Shown here piece after piece: positions 1-10,014 of a stretch of 64,000 nucleotides of DNA (positions are counted from its first letter, which is position 1; the number at the start of each line of letters is the position of its first letter). The notes under the pieces were generated by a model. The model ran no database searches, was not told the origin of the DNA, and worked only from the letters and a program-made list of their open reading frames with translations. Source of the stretch: Cyclaneusma minus (Eukaryota; Ascomycota; Leotiomycetes; Marthamycetales; Marthamycetaceae); contig JAKZHN010000019.1 in the NCBI GenBank assembly GCA_037179335.1, positions 1 to 64,000 on the forward strand, given 5' to 3'. A program made the translations under genes and the position numbers.

Positions 1-612
1 CAAGAATTTGTCCGCACTCTGGATACCACTGTGGCGCATTGCTGGTATGAATCGCCAAAAGCTCGTGTCTCAAAAGATATGCGCCAGGCTTCAGCGTCTC
101 AGGGATGGTGACAGTCCATGAATTGTTGTTGCTGACAAGTTCTCCCATGCCCCAGAGTCCGCTTGAGAGAGTACCGGAGATGAGACCAGTCTGGTTGATT
201 TTGAACCAGACATCGCCAGAGGGCTCATAGTCGAGACAAGAGGATCCGCAGGAGGCCATCCAGACGAGGACTGGGCCGATCTGGTGCTCCCAGTCGTTCC
301 AGTAGGCTGTCACTTGTGAGCCGGCTGCGACAGTGGATTGGAGGGCTCCGGCGGTGCCAGGGTCATTGCATTGCATCACGGTCTGGGTCGGGTCCTGAAG
401 TGGGTTGTAGGAATCCCATTCGCGCTGCATGGTGCTTTGGCCGGTGGGCGAGTTGTAGGGAGAAAATCTTGAAATATTTGTTAGCAGATTGCTCCTCCCT
501 TGAGAGAAAGGCGGAAAACCTACCCGTTGATCCATGCCACCGGATTTGTGGTGGCATAGTACAGAACTCCACCATGAGCAAGGGTAGTGCCAGTGAGCGC
601 GGCAGCGTGAGG
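1..612 (-). CDS. AA9 lytic polysaccharide monooxygenase, partial (C-terminus off the window, first exon unresolved)
   Basis: Copper-dependent oxidative cleavage of cellulose, secreted. Two exons are clear: 534-612 and 1-467, split by a 66-bp intron (468-533) with a CTAAC branch point. The mature N-terminal histidine (codon 574-576, followed by GGVLYYATTNPVAWING) is one copper ligand. The later HQIGPVLVWMAS segment gives the second His, NNNSWTVTIPETLKPGAYLLRHE is the conserved core, and NAPQWYPECGQ carries the axial Tyr. The reading frame runs off the left edge. Upstream of the mature His the frame reads ALTGTTLA (end of a signal peptide) and meets a stop at 628-630 with no ATG. The signal-peptide start must therefore lie across another intron (an AG acceptor sits at 613-614) or is lost near the low-complexity tract and the N at 865. 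Family assignment is firm; whether the 5' end is intact is not. Confidence 0.85.
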
Positions 613-703
613 CTGGTCAAGAGGGGATTAAGCTGTTCGAATGTGGAAGCGCTCTCCAGTGCGGGTTCGAGGGGTGTGATGGCAAACATCTTGCAATGCT
701 GCT

Positions 704-785
704 GAGGTCGTCGAGGTTGGTGTGGTCGTCGAGGTTGTCGTGGTCGGGGCCTCGAGGTCGTCGAGGTCGGGTCGGGGTCGAGTAA
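704..785. repeat. GTCGTCGAGG-type low-complexity tract
   Basis: Imperfect repetition of GGTCGTCGAGG/TTGTCGTGGTCGGGG units just 5' of the AA9 gene. It lies less than 100 bp from the assembly gap and may be the reason the assembly breaks here. Confidence 0.7.
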
Positions 786-864
786 AGAAAGAAGAGAAAG
801 GAAGAGGAGGGTGCGAGATCAGGAACCTTGTTTATGCCTTGAGGCCGCGGGCTGCGGCGCTAGC

Positions 865-865
865 N
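865..865. other. Assembly gap or ambiguous base (N)
   Basis: A single N separates GGCGCTAGC from a second copy of AA9 coding sequence. The join is probably a scaffold link rather than contiguous DNA. Confidence 0.9.
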
Positions 866-992
866 CGATCTGGTGCTCCCAGTCGTTCCAGTAGGCTGTC
901 ACTTGTGAGCCGGCTGCGACAGTGGATTGGAGGGCTCCGGCGGTGCCAGGGTCATTGCATTGCATCACGGTCTGGGTCGGGTCCTGAAGTGG
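866..992. repeat. Second copy of a 127-bp segment of the AA9 gene
   Basis: Positions 866-992 repeat 277-403 base for base by eye. The copy starts directly after the N and contains minus-strand codons from PLQDP to WEHQIG of the AA9 enzyme. Beyond 992 the sequence diverges from the first copy. The likeliest cause is an unmerged contig overlap or haplotype at the gap. A true partial gene duplication, or a second AA9 paralogue, remains possible. Confidence 0.85.
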
Positions 993-1759
993 TACAGGTA
1001 AGTGAATCTCAGGTTTGTTACGTGTGGCGCTTTTGTTATAATACCCATTCTGAAGGTTCTCATCCAGGATTTATGTTTTTATGATTTTGCATTTCGTATG
1101 TGGTGAAGAGAACACAGATTCAAGCTCTGTCCTCAAGGTTCAATTCGTCGTGTTTAGCTTTTGGTCGGTCGGCGGTGCTTAAAGCCTAGCATGGATTTCT
1201 TGGATTACTGTGAATGGTACTAGTAGGTTATTTAAAATTATCGGGACGCTTTACTCACTTGGACGATAGAATCGCGGGGATGTGTTGCTGATCGGCACTG
1301 GCCTTCGGTTTCTGAACTATCTGTAACTTACGTTCTCGATCCCTCCTTTCTGGCGTGCAGAAGGTTTCTTTGCGCTCCCCTCTGGCTAGGATTCTGGCCT
1401 TGAATTTCTTTGTTCACGCTATATTCCGGTCTCTTTCCCTGGATAATGCGATTGTTCACGATCATTCTGGTAACAACAACCCACTGTTTCTTTGTTCATT
1501 GCTCGGAAACGATGAACAACACGTTATATGACCCTGAACAACTCCAATTCAACCATAGCACATGGCTCCAGTATCAAAGGCAAATGGGCTATAAAATGGT
1601 GACAGCCACCCACCAAATAACACTTTTCTAGCCAGCGCCCCCCGCTATACAAAGGTAACCTCCAGATCCCGAGTATAGCAACATACAGATTCCAACATAT
1701 CCTCCAACCAAACTCAACAGCCAACTCGCAACCCGCAACTTTCCAAACCCCTATTCACC
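993..1759. other. Intergenic, no gene recognised
   Basis: No supported coding sequence. A 73-codon open frame at 1410-1631 has neither family resemblance nor strong codon bias. Confidence 0.5.
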
Positions 1760-2242
1760 ATGGCTTCAACTGAAGTTAAAAGGTACGTACCCATGACCCT
1801 CCACCCCAACCAAAGGCTATCACCCTCCTGTCTCACCCGCCAGAAAACCCCAGACGGTGAGTACATCCTCTCCTTCCACCACCGCTCCACCACCACCCTC
1901 CTCTGCCTCACCTGCATCTCCACGATCCAGCAAAAACGCATCCAGAGAAAGTTCCGCAACTTCCTCTCGATCGTCCGACAAGAACTCAACTATCACAACC
2001 CCTGGGCCTGGCACGACGACGTCCTCGAGGCAGCAAAAGCTCGTCTTCGATTCCAGAGACGACTCAAGTACTTGGACAGGATGCTACCTTTCAACCGTGA
2101 CTGGTACAATCCCTGGGCCTGGGCTGATGGGTGGACGGAATCGGAGAACGCTGGACTCGGCCTGGTGAGCTGTAAGTTGGAGAAGGGATTTCGCTGCTCT
2201 TTTATCGCTTTCGGCTTAGGCTGTAAGTGTGTAGAAGAATAG
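1760..2242 (+). CDS. Hypothetical small protein with duplicated NPWAW motif
   Basis: I do not recognise this 160-codon frame. It starts at an ATG in a good context (CACCATGG) and keeps strong third-position C/G preference from about 1850 to 2160, which favours it over a Ser/Thr-rich frame that overlaps it. Residues of note are a basic segment around QQKRIQRKFRNFL and two copies of the motif (Y/H)NPWAW about 40 residues apart, with RLRFQRRLKYLDRML between them. The C-terminus may be altered by an intron: GTGAGC at about 2165 and GGCTTAG near 2220 would fit. An intron at 1783-1843 has good splice signals but would switch to the Ser/Thr-rich frame (115 aa), so the model is tentative. Confidence 0.45.
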   Translation: MASTEVKRYVPMTLHPNQRLSPSCLTRQKTPDGEYILSFHHRSTTTLLCLTCISTIQQKRIQRKFRNFLSIVRQELNYHNPWAWHDDVLEAAKARLRFQRRLKYLDRMLPFNRDWYNPWAWADGWTESENAGLGLVSCKLEKGFRCSFIAFGLGCKCVEE

Positions 2243-2913
2243 GGGAATCCCTCAACTGCGCCGCTCTCCCCCAGCCCTTCTCAGGAGAAGGCGTAGGAGG
2301 AAAGGCGGCGTAGGTATCTGAGTTTGCGAAGTCCTTAATTAGACTATGTACTAGTACTTTTGGAAGTTCTGACTTCTGAACATAGAATCAAATGTTTGCT
2401 TTTCTCTTGAATTTGCTTTTGTTATATATATACCTTAGGTAAATCAAAATGTTGGAATGGCCCGAACATGACAATAGTGACCAATGCTAAATGCAAGTGC
2501 CAGGTATTATGTAAATGATTGTCGAGAGTGATGTTAATAGATGCTAAGATGAGATATAAATTGGGAAGCATACCGAGTACACAAAAGTAAGTTGCCTAAC
2601 TTAATCACCGTGACCATACTGTACTGAATATATACACGAGGGTGTAGGAGTTTCGGGTTTGGATTGGGAGAGGATATGCGAAAGCTCATATCCCTGTAGC
2701 CACTAGCCGCGGGCCGTTGCATAGTGGGGCTATATCAACCAATAGAAGATAGGCAGGGTCATAGCTCCCTTGCTTTAAGCTCGATCTCCCGCCAACCTTC
2801 GATCTCCCCCAACCTCGACCACACCACAGATCAAACATTTTGGAACTTTCAAAATCTTGTCGTCAACTCTTCCACACATTCTCCTCGTTTTCTCTACATC
2901 ATCAGAATCAAAG
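2243..2913. other. Intergenic, AT-rich, no gene recognised
   Basis: Contains a short TATATATA tract near 2425 and the presumed promoter of the downstream 2EXR-type gene. Nothing else can be supported. Confidence 0.4.
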
Positions 2914-3942
2914 ATGCCTTCGGCTTCACCACACGAGCTGCTGAAACAACAAGACGACTGTGTCAGTCCGGAAAGTCTACTGCCTCCGAATGGCTCCTGC
3001 CCACTCCTACAGAAGCTTCCCATTGAGCTTCGCCTTGCGATATGGGAGACCGTTCTCGGTACGATTATCTTCGCATACGGAGGTGGCCTCGCGGATGAAA
3101 AACGCCCAGCACCAACTACATCCCTCGCATTCTTGCGTACCTGCCGTCAGATTTATGAGGAGGCCGGCACATCTTGGATTGGGCGAGTCTTGTTCTACTT
3201 CACATCTCCCTACGCAATTCTTGACACCTTGTCGCCACTACCAAGGACCATCATCTCCCAGATCCGCCGTGTCAGAGTCAAGGGGTATAAATTTGGTTTG
3301 CAATGGCGCGATGCGCAACAAGAGGATCTTGAGAGACACAAGCTGTCAGATGTCTTCAAGCTCCTTCCGTACCTTCAATTGGACACACTCCTTGTGGCAG
3401 GAGGTCCCTACGCAGTGTACAACTACTCAGATATCTGGAACGCGGTCAATTTCGGCAACGGCTGGAGGGAACTTCAATTCTTCTTCCCAAACTCTGTAGG
3501 ACGGGGAATGGTACCATTTCCCAGAGCCCCGCGCCGGGGTCCAGGTATTGAAATGCCGTCCGGAATCAAGTGGAAACTCGACCTAGCGCTGCGCGATGGG
3601 CAACGTTCTGGGTCATCTGTCAATGTATATCGCTCACAAAGGCTCAAGGTAGCACCATCTGCTCCTTTTGATTGCGATTGGCTTCAGGACGACTATGAGC
3701 TTTTAGACGAGCGGCTGCGTATCACGGAAGGAGGTGGGAGAGTGAAAAGTGCTACAGAAGACGTTTCATCAGGAGAAAGTACGCCGGAACCGTGGAAGAG
3801 AGCCTTTCTGGTAGCCATAAAGCGCGGACCGGGAGTCAACATTGCAGAAAGAGACAGTCCCCCGTTCGAACCGCACGATATCCGGTCGAGAGGACACGGC
3901 ACCACGTGGGCGGAGATTAAGGATTGCCTGTATCACGACTAG
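2914..3942 (+). CDS. 2EXR-type protein, paralogue 1
   Basis: A 342-aa single-exon protein of the 2EXR-type family, abundant in filamentous ascomycetes and functionally uncharacterised. The hallmark is the N-terminal block LPIELRLAIWE (about residue 35), followed by SLAFLRTCRQIYEEAG and RVLFYFTSPYAIL. The C-terminus ends in a conserved strand, FLVAIKRGPGV. The start chosen is the first ATG (MPSASPHELL). No membrane segment, signal peptide or catalytic motif is visible. It is paralogous to the genes at 5022 and 24874, which share RVLFYF and a Gly-Ser-Ser-Val segment followed by a Tyr (SGSSVNVYRS here). The role is unknown. Confidence 0.8.
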   Translation: MPSASPHELLKQQDDCVSPESLLPPNGSCPLLQKLPIELRLAIWETVLGTIIFAYGGGLADEKRPAPTTSLAFLRTCRQIYEEAGTSWIGRVLFYFTSPYAILDTLSPLPRTIISQIRRVRVKGYKFGLQWRDAQQEDLERHKLSDVFKLLPYLQLDTLLVAGGPYAVYNYSDIWNAVNFGNGWRELQFFFPNSVGRGMVPFPRAPRRGPGIEMPSGIKWKLDLALRDGQRSGSSVNVYRSQRLKVAPSAPFDCDWLQDDYELLDERLRITEGGGRVKSATEDVSSGESTPEPWKRAFLVAIKRGPGVNIAERDSPPFEPHDIRSRGHGTTWAEIKDCLYHD

Positions 3943-3949
3943 GTCTCTG

Positions 3950-4040
3950 GATTGAAGGCATATTTGGTCGTTGTGAAGCGTGGGTCAGTAGTCAGGATTG
4001 TGGCACAAGACGCTGGATCGAGGATGATCGTTGCAGTGAA
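3950..4040 (+). pseudogene. Relic of a 2EXR-type C-terminus
   Basis: Directly after the stop of the upstream 2EXR-type gene, one frame reads LKAYLVVVKRGSVVRIV. This matches the last strand of the family (FLVAIKRGPGV upstream, FLVVLKRGPRV in the gene at 5022). No upstream domain is attached, so it looks like the tail left by a partial tandem duplication or deletion. Evidence is short, hence low confidence. Confidence 0.4.
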
Positions 4041-4647
4041 ATGGTTGCCCCTCATGTCTGGACTGGAGTGGACTTGGTACTCTGGATGCTCACTCCGCGT
4101 TGCTTTCACAAGCTTTCGGGTTCGAGATTCTCCGATTGGTTGGAAAGGTTTGGTTTGAAAGGTGCTGGAGTGGATGGGAGTCAAATCGACATGTATTGTC
4201 CCAGGGAGCCTCTGCTATCACGTGGGTGGTCATGTGAAGTCGCTAAAGCCATGTGATTTGGCTGGGGTATTGTGGTTCGGACGCAGTACGTCCGTGGTTC
4301 TCTTCTCTATATGTGGCCTTGGACTTAGACTTTTCTTCTGACCTACCCTTTTCTCTCTCTATCAAACAACCTACCTCGATACTATTACACTTATTCGGAT
4401 CTTGTTACCCTCTACTTCTGGTTAGCCACTGTCGGTTCCCCAGGACACAAGGAAAGAACGGGTAACTGGTAAGCTAGAGCCCTTAAAGGTCGTATTCTAG
4501 CTGAAGAGCAGGAGCTAAAACTCCTGCGAGAGTGAAGATATTCTCATTTCTTGGAATGCTTACCAAGTCATGACTAAGTAGTCTCCCACACGCCGCCGAC
4601 CTTATTATTTTCAACAACATCGCTACCTCTCAACCATCACACCACTA

Positions 4648-4839
4648 ATCGTGGGCCCTTTGGGATTCCCACACCCTCTGGTTAGTGGGGGACAGCAACT
4701 AGTAGCCTCTGGCAAGCGACTTGCCTCTGGTGGCTTGCGTGCGAAAATCAGATTTTTCGTACAAAATTTCAGCCACAGCAATTTTCCCACCAAAATCTCG
4801 CACAACCAGAGGGTGTGGGAATCCCAAAGGGCCCACGAT
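4648..4839. mobile_element. MITE-like element with perfect 36-bp terminal inverted repeats
   Basis: The segment 4648-4683 (starting ATCGTGGGCCC) is the exact reverse complement of 4804-4839. Both ends are flanked by TA, as expected for a Tc1/mariner-type TA target duplication. The 120-bp interior is AT-rich with no coding potential and contains smaller inverted motifs (GCGAAAATC/GATTTTTCG). Perfect repeats suggest recent activity or recent arrival. It sits in the 5' region of the next gene, about 180 bp upstream of its ATG. No transposase is present in the window. Confidence 0.65.
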
Positions 4840-5021
4840 TATCTTTCGTTTACCGGACAATATTACAGCCATTCTTCACTACATGTAGCTTCTAATATCT
4901 ATTTACAATTCTCCCAAACTCCAACAACATCACAGTCATTCATCATCAGTCACAAATATCTCTTTGACAACTCTTCCCAACTCCACAAACACACTTCCCC
5001 TCATCAGGATCACAATTCACA

Positions 5022-6122
5022 ATGCCGGCTCTTCCGAAATCCAAGCAACTGCAACAAGAAGGGCACCGCAGCGGGGAACCTGAAGTAGATCCCAAAGCCG
5101 ATCCCAAAGTCGATCCCACGGTCGATCCCAAAGACAAACCCAAAGACAAACCCGCGACCTCCAGCCCGCTCTCAAAACTTCCCTCCGAGCTCCTCCGTAT
5201 GATAACAAACCTAGTTCTCGACTCAATTGTCCTGTCATACAAAGATCGCGACCAGCAAGGCAGAGTCGATTCCGATCCCTATCACAGCACACTGGCCGAA
5301 ACATCGCCCCATTCGTTGGCACTTTTGCATGTCTGCCGTCACATACGCTCGGAAATCGAACTCTCTTGGTTGCAAAGAGTGTTATTCTATTTCGAAAGCC
5401 CCGACGCCATGCTCCGCATCCTGCGAGGAGTAAAGCAAAGAGCTGGCGTATGGCGCATGCCGTACAAGAATCTCTCGGAAATCCGTCGTATCCGAGTGCA
5501 CGTGTGCGAATGGTTTCCGCATAGGAGTACTCAGTTTGCGTCGCTACCGGACGCTCTGCGGAAGCTCAATGCGTGGCAAAACCTTCAGTTGGATACGCTG
5601 ATGGTGGAACAATGCAGAAGGGAGGCGTTCTGTGCAGATGTTGAGGCTTTGTTTGAGAGCTGCTCAAGTGGATGGAGGGAATTGCACTTGTTTGCCGAAG
5701 AAGGTAGGGATCGGTGGGCAGCTGAGAGAGTTTGGCGAAGCGCATACTTCTTGGAGAAGTCGCTTTTGGAGCGTGATGGCGCGGAATCTGGATCATCTGT
5801 GACCGTATACCGCGCGGCCAACTCTTCGCAGGAAGCACTCCTGGAAGCACTCCCGAAAGCACTCCCGAAAGCACTCCCGGAAGTGTTAGCAACAAAAGAT
5901 GTTGCAGCCAGCTGCATGGCAGGGTATTTCTACCATCGATATGTTCAACAGGAAGCACTCCCGAAAGTTCCTCATTATGGTGGCTCTTGGCCTCGGGATG
6001 ATGAGCTTGTCAGGCAGTATGGCCCCGACCAAGAATGGGTTGGGAAACCAAATAGGCGCCCAGGCTTTCTGGTCGTACTAAAGCGTGGGCCCAGGGTTGA
6101 GCTTAACTTTCGAAGGACTTAG
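5022..6122 (+). CDS. 2EXR-type protein, paralogue 2
   Basis: A 366-aa single-exon paralogue of the gene at 2914. Residues about 20-45 are a lysine/aspartate/proline-rich low-complexity run built from repeated DPK and DKPK units. The family block LSKLPSELLRMI follows (about residue 50), then LALLHVCRHIRSEIELSWLQRVLFYFESP, a GSSVTVYRA segment, and the terminal strand FLVVLKRGPRV. Around residues 268-287 a second repeat run (EALPKALPKALPE) comes from a 12-bp CACTCCCGAAAG-type tandem repeat. No enzymatic or membrane features are seen. Function unknown. Confidence 0.8.
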   Translation: MPALPKSKQLQQEGHRSGEPEVDPKADPKVDPTVDPKDKPKDKPATSSPLSKLPSELLRMITNLVLDSIVLSYKDRDQQGRVDSDPYHSTLAETSPHSLALLHVCRHIRSEIELSWLQRVLFYFESPDAMLRILRGVKQRAGVWRMPYKNLSEIRRIRVHVCEWFPHRSTQFASLPDALRKLNAWQNLQLDTLMVEQCRREAFCADVEALFESCSSGWRELHLFAEEGRDRWAAERVWRSAYFLEKSLLERDGAESGSSVTVYRAANSSQEALLEALPKALPKALPEVLATKDVAASCMAGYFYHRYVQQEALPKVPHYGGSWPRDDELVRQYGPDQEWVGKPNRRPGFLVVLKRGPRVELNFRRT

Positions 6123-6169
6123 ATTGGTATCTGGAAGGGCTTGGATCAATATTTGGTAGTTTGGTGCTG

Positions 6170-6546
6170 GCTCCCCCTTTCCTTTCACTGGCGAGTTCGA
6201 GATTTTGCGATTGATTTCTCAGGTCTGCTTCAAGCTGCTGGAATGTACCAAGGACAGGTTGGTAGTTGGTTCTCGCTCCGCTTTTCCTTTTCACAAGATT
6301 GACACCTTTCACTACTTTGGGGTTCATGCCAGTGTACTCTGACTGTATCTATCTGTATCTGCGGGCCTGCGCTCCCCCTTTCCTTTCACAAGATGGCGAG
6401 TTCGAGATTTTGCGATTGATTTCTCAGGTCTGCTTCAAGGTGCTGGGGTGTACCAAGGACAAATTGGTAGTTGGTTCTCGCTCCGCTTTTCCTTTTCACA
6501 AAATTGACACCCTTTCACTACTTTGGGGCTCATGCCAGTGTACTCT
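6170..6546. repeat. Imperfect 201-bp tandem duplication
   Basis: Copy 1 (6170-6340) and copy 2 (6371-6546) share CTCCCCCTTTCCTTTCAC, GCGAGTTCGAGATTTTGCG and CGCTCCGCTTTTCC in the same order with small indels. The unit lies immediately 3' of the second 2EXR-type gene and may derive from its 3' UTR. Confidence 0.8.
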
Positions 6547-6610
6547 ATCTGTATCCATCTGACTTAACTCACCAACTGACCCAGAAGTTCTGTACCCACC
6601 TAACCCTGCC

Positions 6611-6720
6611 GAAGCAGAAACTTCCCCCTCATCGCTTACTATTGACTCCATATATCACCCACCTAATCCCACCAAAGCAGAGACTTCCCCCTCATCGCTT
6701 GCTACTGACTCCAGACATCG
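6611..6720. repeat. Short direct repeat, about 43 bp, two copies
   Basis: The string ACTTCCCCCTCATCGCTT followed by a GACTCCA block occurs near 6616 and again near 6680. The copies are about 63 bp apart. Confidence 0.6.
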
Positions 6721-7797
6721 ACCAAAAGTGACAAATCTTGCACTCGAGGTGAAGTTCGTGTATCTGCGGGCCTTACGAATAGATAATCTGCATCTGGAGA
6801 GCTTATACGAGTCCCTAGCCGCGCCTTGAATGTTCATCCAATCAATTTCCACCAGCCCGCAGAGACGCAGCTAGAAGCTGCAGCCCCTGAGTTCTCTGCA
6901 ACTCCGCTCTCCATTTTGCCGCACATCTCCTTAGTCCTTTAGGGGTAGGAAAAGTAGTTTTAGTCCGCTAATCGCTAGGTATACCGCAAAACCAATCTTC
7001 CGTCAGCCCAGCAATTCTCCGTCAACCCAGCAATATTCTCTCGCGCCAAACTCTCCCTATCGCTCGGCTTAGTGCGCTCCAATATACCTTTCAAGTTTCA
7101 AAAAAGCAGCATTTTAAAAATCCTTATACACAGCCACGGCCCCCGCCCCCCCCCCCTGGTATCCAAACACAGACGTGTCATACATTAATCTGTTCGGAAT
7201 TTAAAGCTCTATCAGCCCATATATTTTTCAAATCCTTCTGACTAGGTTTCAAAAACCACTTTTTCAACCCCGCTCAGTCGACGTGCAACAAAACTTCGAA
7301 AAGGTCATGTGACCCTTCCAAAGCGTCCTTTGAAGTCACATCTTCACGACACGGCACTCTCTCATCTCCAAGACCGTTTGTGAGAATATGCTCCTGCTGA
7401 GAATTCTGAATTTGCAGTACTACATCGGGTCCTGCCTCGTCTTGCTGCTCTGAGCTTCTGTTCAGGTATGTGCAATTGCAGGACTGGGTTTATACGTAGC
7501 CGGTAGGGACTTGGGTTGTCGTATCTCCTCTTTGTTGACAGCAGACAGCTTGACAGGAGACTCAATGCGTCGGTCGCAGTCAGGATTTTGTCTTCGCCGT
7601 CTAAAATCCATAGATGCAATCGCGAATTCGAAGAAGACTCACTCACACGGAAGGCACAGACAGAATTTTCCTCGCGCTCCGAGACCAGTTCCATTGGCAG
7701 ACCATTGCATGATAACTCCATATCTGAATTCTCCCTCAGCCCAATCACACACACACACACCCTCCATTCCTCCCCCCTCCTCCCCCAACCCCACCCC
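6721..7797. other. Intergenic with poly-C and (CA)n tracts
   Basis: No gene is supported. A run of about 13 C lies near 7147 and a (CA)n microsatellite near 7748-7762, just 3' of the msrA gene. Confidence 0.5.
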
Positions 7798-8527
7798 CTA
7801 ATCCAAGTCCACCCCCGGAAAGCTCCTCAAAAAGTGGCTCGGACACTCATAGCCACTCGGATTCTTATCCAAATACTTCTGATGATACGCCTCGGCATCC
7901 CACCACTCGCCCGCCGGCAGAATCTGCGTAACCACCTTCCCCTTCCACCACTTTTCGTTAACCTTCTTCGTCACCTCCTCCGCAACCTCCTTCTGCTTGT
8001 CGTCATGATAGAAGATGCCAGAGCGGTATTGCGAGCCCGTGTCGGGGCCTTGTTGGTTTAGGGAGGTGGGGTCGTGCATGCGGTAGAAGAAGACGAGCAG
8101 GTCGCGGTAGGAGACTTTGCTTGGGTCGTAGGTGAGGCGGAGTGCTTCTGCGTCTATTGCCATTCAGCATATTTTCCCCTCACAATCGCCGTGCACCTCA
8201 AACCTCACGCAATCCCCATTCTCGGCGTGGGAAAAGAAAGACAAAGTACTCACGACCAGTCCGACCCGAACAAACACTCCTATAACTCGGATCCTTCGCG
8301 CTCCCACCACAATACCCCACCCTTGCATCCAGCAGCCCCTTCCCATCAAAAGCCTTGCGATACATATGTTCGACGCCCCAGAAACAGCCCGCCGCCACCG
8401 TCGCCACCTCGGCGCCTTCGGGAACTGCCATTGCACCAGCCGTACCGTCGCCGGCCAAGCTGAAGCGTGCTGAGCTGAAGTGGCGCGAGAAGCGAGACAG
8501 GAAGCCGGGCATGAGGTTGCTGGCCAT
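7798..8527 (-). CDS. msrA: Peptide-methionine (S)-S-oxide reductase
   Basis: Reduces methionine-S-sulfoxide in proteins using thioredoxin. Two exons, 8254-8527 and 7798-8153, joined over a 100-bp intron, give 209 aa. The catalytic motif GCFWGVEHMY lies near residue 46; ARVGYCGG, PSYRSVCSG and TGHAEALRLTYDP follow, the last spliced across the intron. QYRSGIFYHDDKQKEVAEE and PAGEWWDAEAYHQKYLDKNP complete the family. The N-terminal ~30 residues are rich in Arg/Ser/Phe without acidic residues (SRFSRHFSSARFS), so mitochondrial import is possible. The first ATG in frame was used as the start. This is an ordinary housekeeping gene with no cluster context. Confidence 0.95.
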
Positions 8528-10014
8528 GAACAAGAATAGCAGAGGCAGCGCCGCGGCGAATGCTAGGAGCGCGCTTGTGGGGAACTTCGTTTTGGAGCTG
8601 GATGGTGTGCTTTGGACAATTTTTGTTTTGAGGAAATTCTGAAGAGGAATTGGTGGAGTTGGGGATTGTAGGAAGATAGGTGAGGGAGTTAGTGAAGGGC
8701 AGGAGCTATAAGTGAGCTGGTATAAGGGTCTAGGCGGCGAAATGCTTTAAACTTTCCAATCGTGGCGTCATGGAAGCTAAGCTTCGAGAATTCGGAGCGC
8801 AGAACGCAGCGTGGCCCGAGCGGCAAGCCCGATACCGGGTGTGAGCAGACAACGGGAGGCGCGACTACTATGTTTATTTAGCCTGGCGGGATGCTTCGGA
8901 CTCGGACTTTACGGACTTTATTTTCACCGCTCACTGTTTGATTATCAATCACCGGAATAAGCAAAGCAAAGGGGGGAAGCTTGGAGAGAAGAATTTCAGA
9001 AACCTACGGAGCGTGAAATGGGAAAGAGGAATGAGTATATGTGTTTCATGACTTGGCTTGTGGTTTCACGTGTAGCTTGGGGCGGTTTGGGGGAGATAGG
9101 GGGTAGCTCTCACCAAGCTCACTTCTTCGTTCACTCAAGTGCCCAAGGCCGTTTCAAGACTTCTTCACAAGAGAAAAAGCGTGTATATATATGCGTTGCA
9201 TTTGCAACCATCTCTCTAGGTACCCCCTAATTCCTACTCACGCCCACCAAGCTTGCGCGAGGCTATATCAGATCCAAAATCACAGGGCTCTCCTTTTCCC
9301 TTCTATAACATCCTCCATTCCACTATCTCACAAAAACACACCGTCCGCCCGAACAGCGCAGACTCAGTATTGACACAATCGGCTTTCCAAATGCCAAGTC
9401 CAAAAGGTATCTGAAAGCCCTTCCTCCCACCAATGCACACGTCCTTTCCAAGCGCTGAACATGTCGGTCCCACACCCGGATATACCCCCTCCCTATCCAC
9501 CGAAGCCTCGCCCTTGTACCGGCCGAAAACCAACCTCGTACCCGTTCCATCTCCTGCCATGCCAAAACCAAAAATCAGGAACAAGAAGCGTGGTTCAATG
9601 TGTCGAAAAAGTCCGAGGTTCCTACTTTTGGTACCAGCGCCAGGTGCAGTTTATGCAAATGCTGAAGAAGGATATATGTTGTGTAGTAAAATGCGTTTCC
9701 TCGTAGAACAACCGTGGCATCGTGTGCGGACTGAAAATCAAAAAAAATGACGTATGCGAAATGCGAACAATGCAACCGAATAAAGGGAATAGGGTGGATA
9801 CGCCTGGTCGCCCAATCCGGAATATATGCGACTCGGTCGCCCTCCTGGGCTCTGCGGATGCCGGACCAAAGGATAATTTGTACAGCGGACCACTAGGGCC
9901 CCGGAATCGTCGTGGACAATATTTCATCTCCAGGCTTTCCTAGCACGGATATGCTGGTGGGCAGACACTGCTTCGGCGCAGTCCAAGACTTCTTTGAGCG
10001 AATGCCGCACCGCA
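8528..10014. other. Intergenic, no gene recognised
   Basis: Holds the msrA promoter and the 3' region of the minus-strand regulator that ends at 10015. Open frames here overlap each other on both strands and none shows family resemblance. Confidence 0.5.

Noticed and set aside
1857..2168. Ser/Thr/Pro-rich frame reachable by splicing 1783-1843
   Set aside because: The overlapping frame has much stronger third-position C/G bias and a credible protein composition, so the Ser/Thr-rich reading is probably a shadow.
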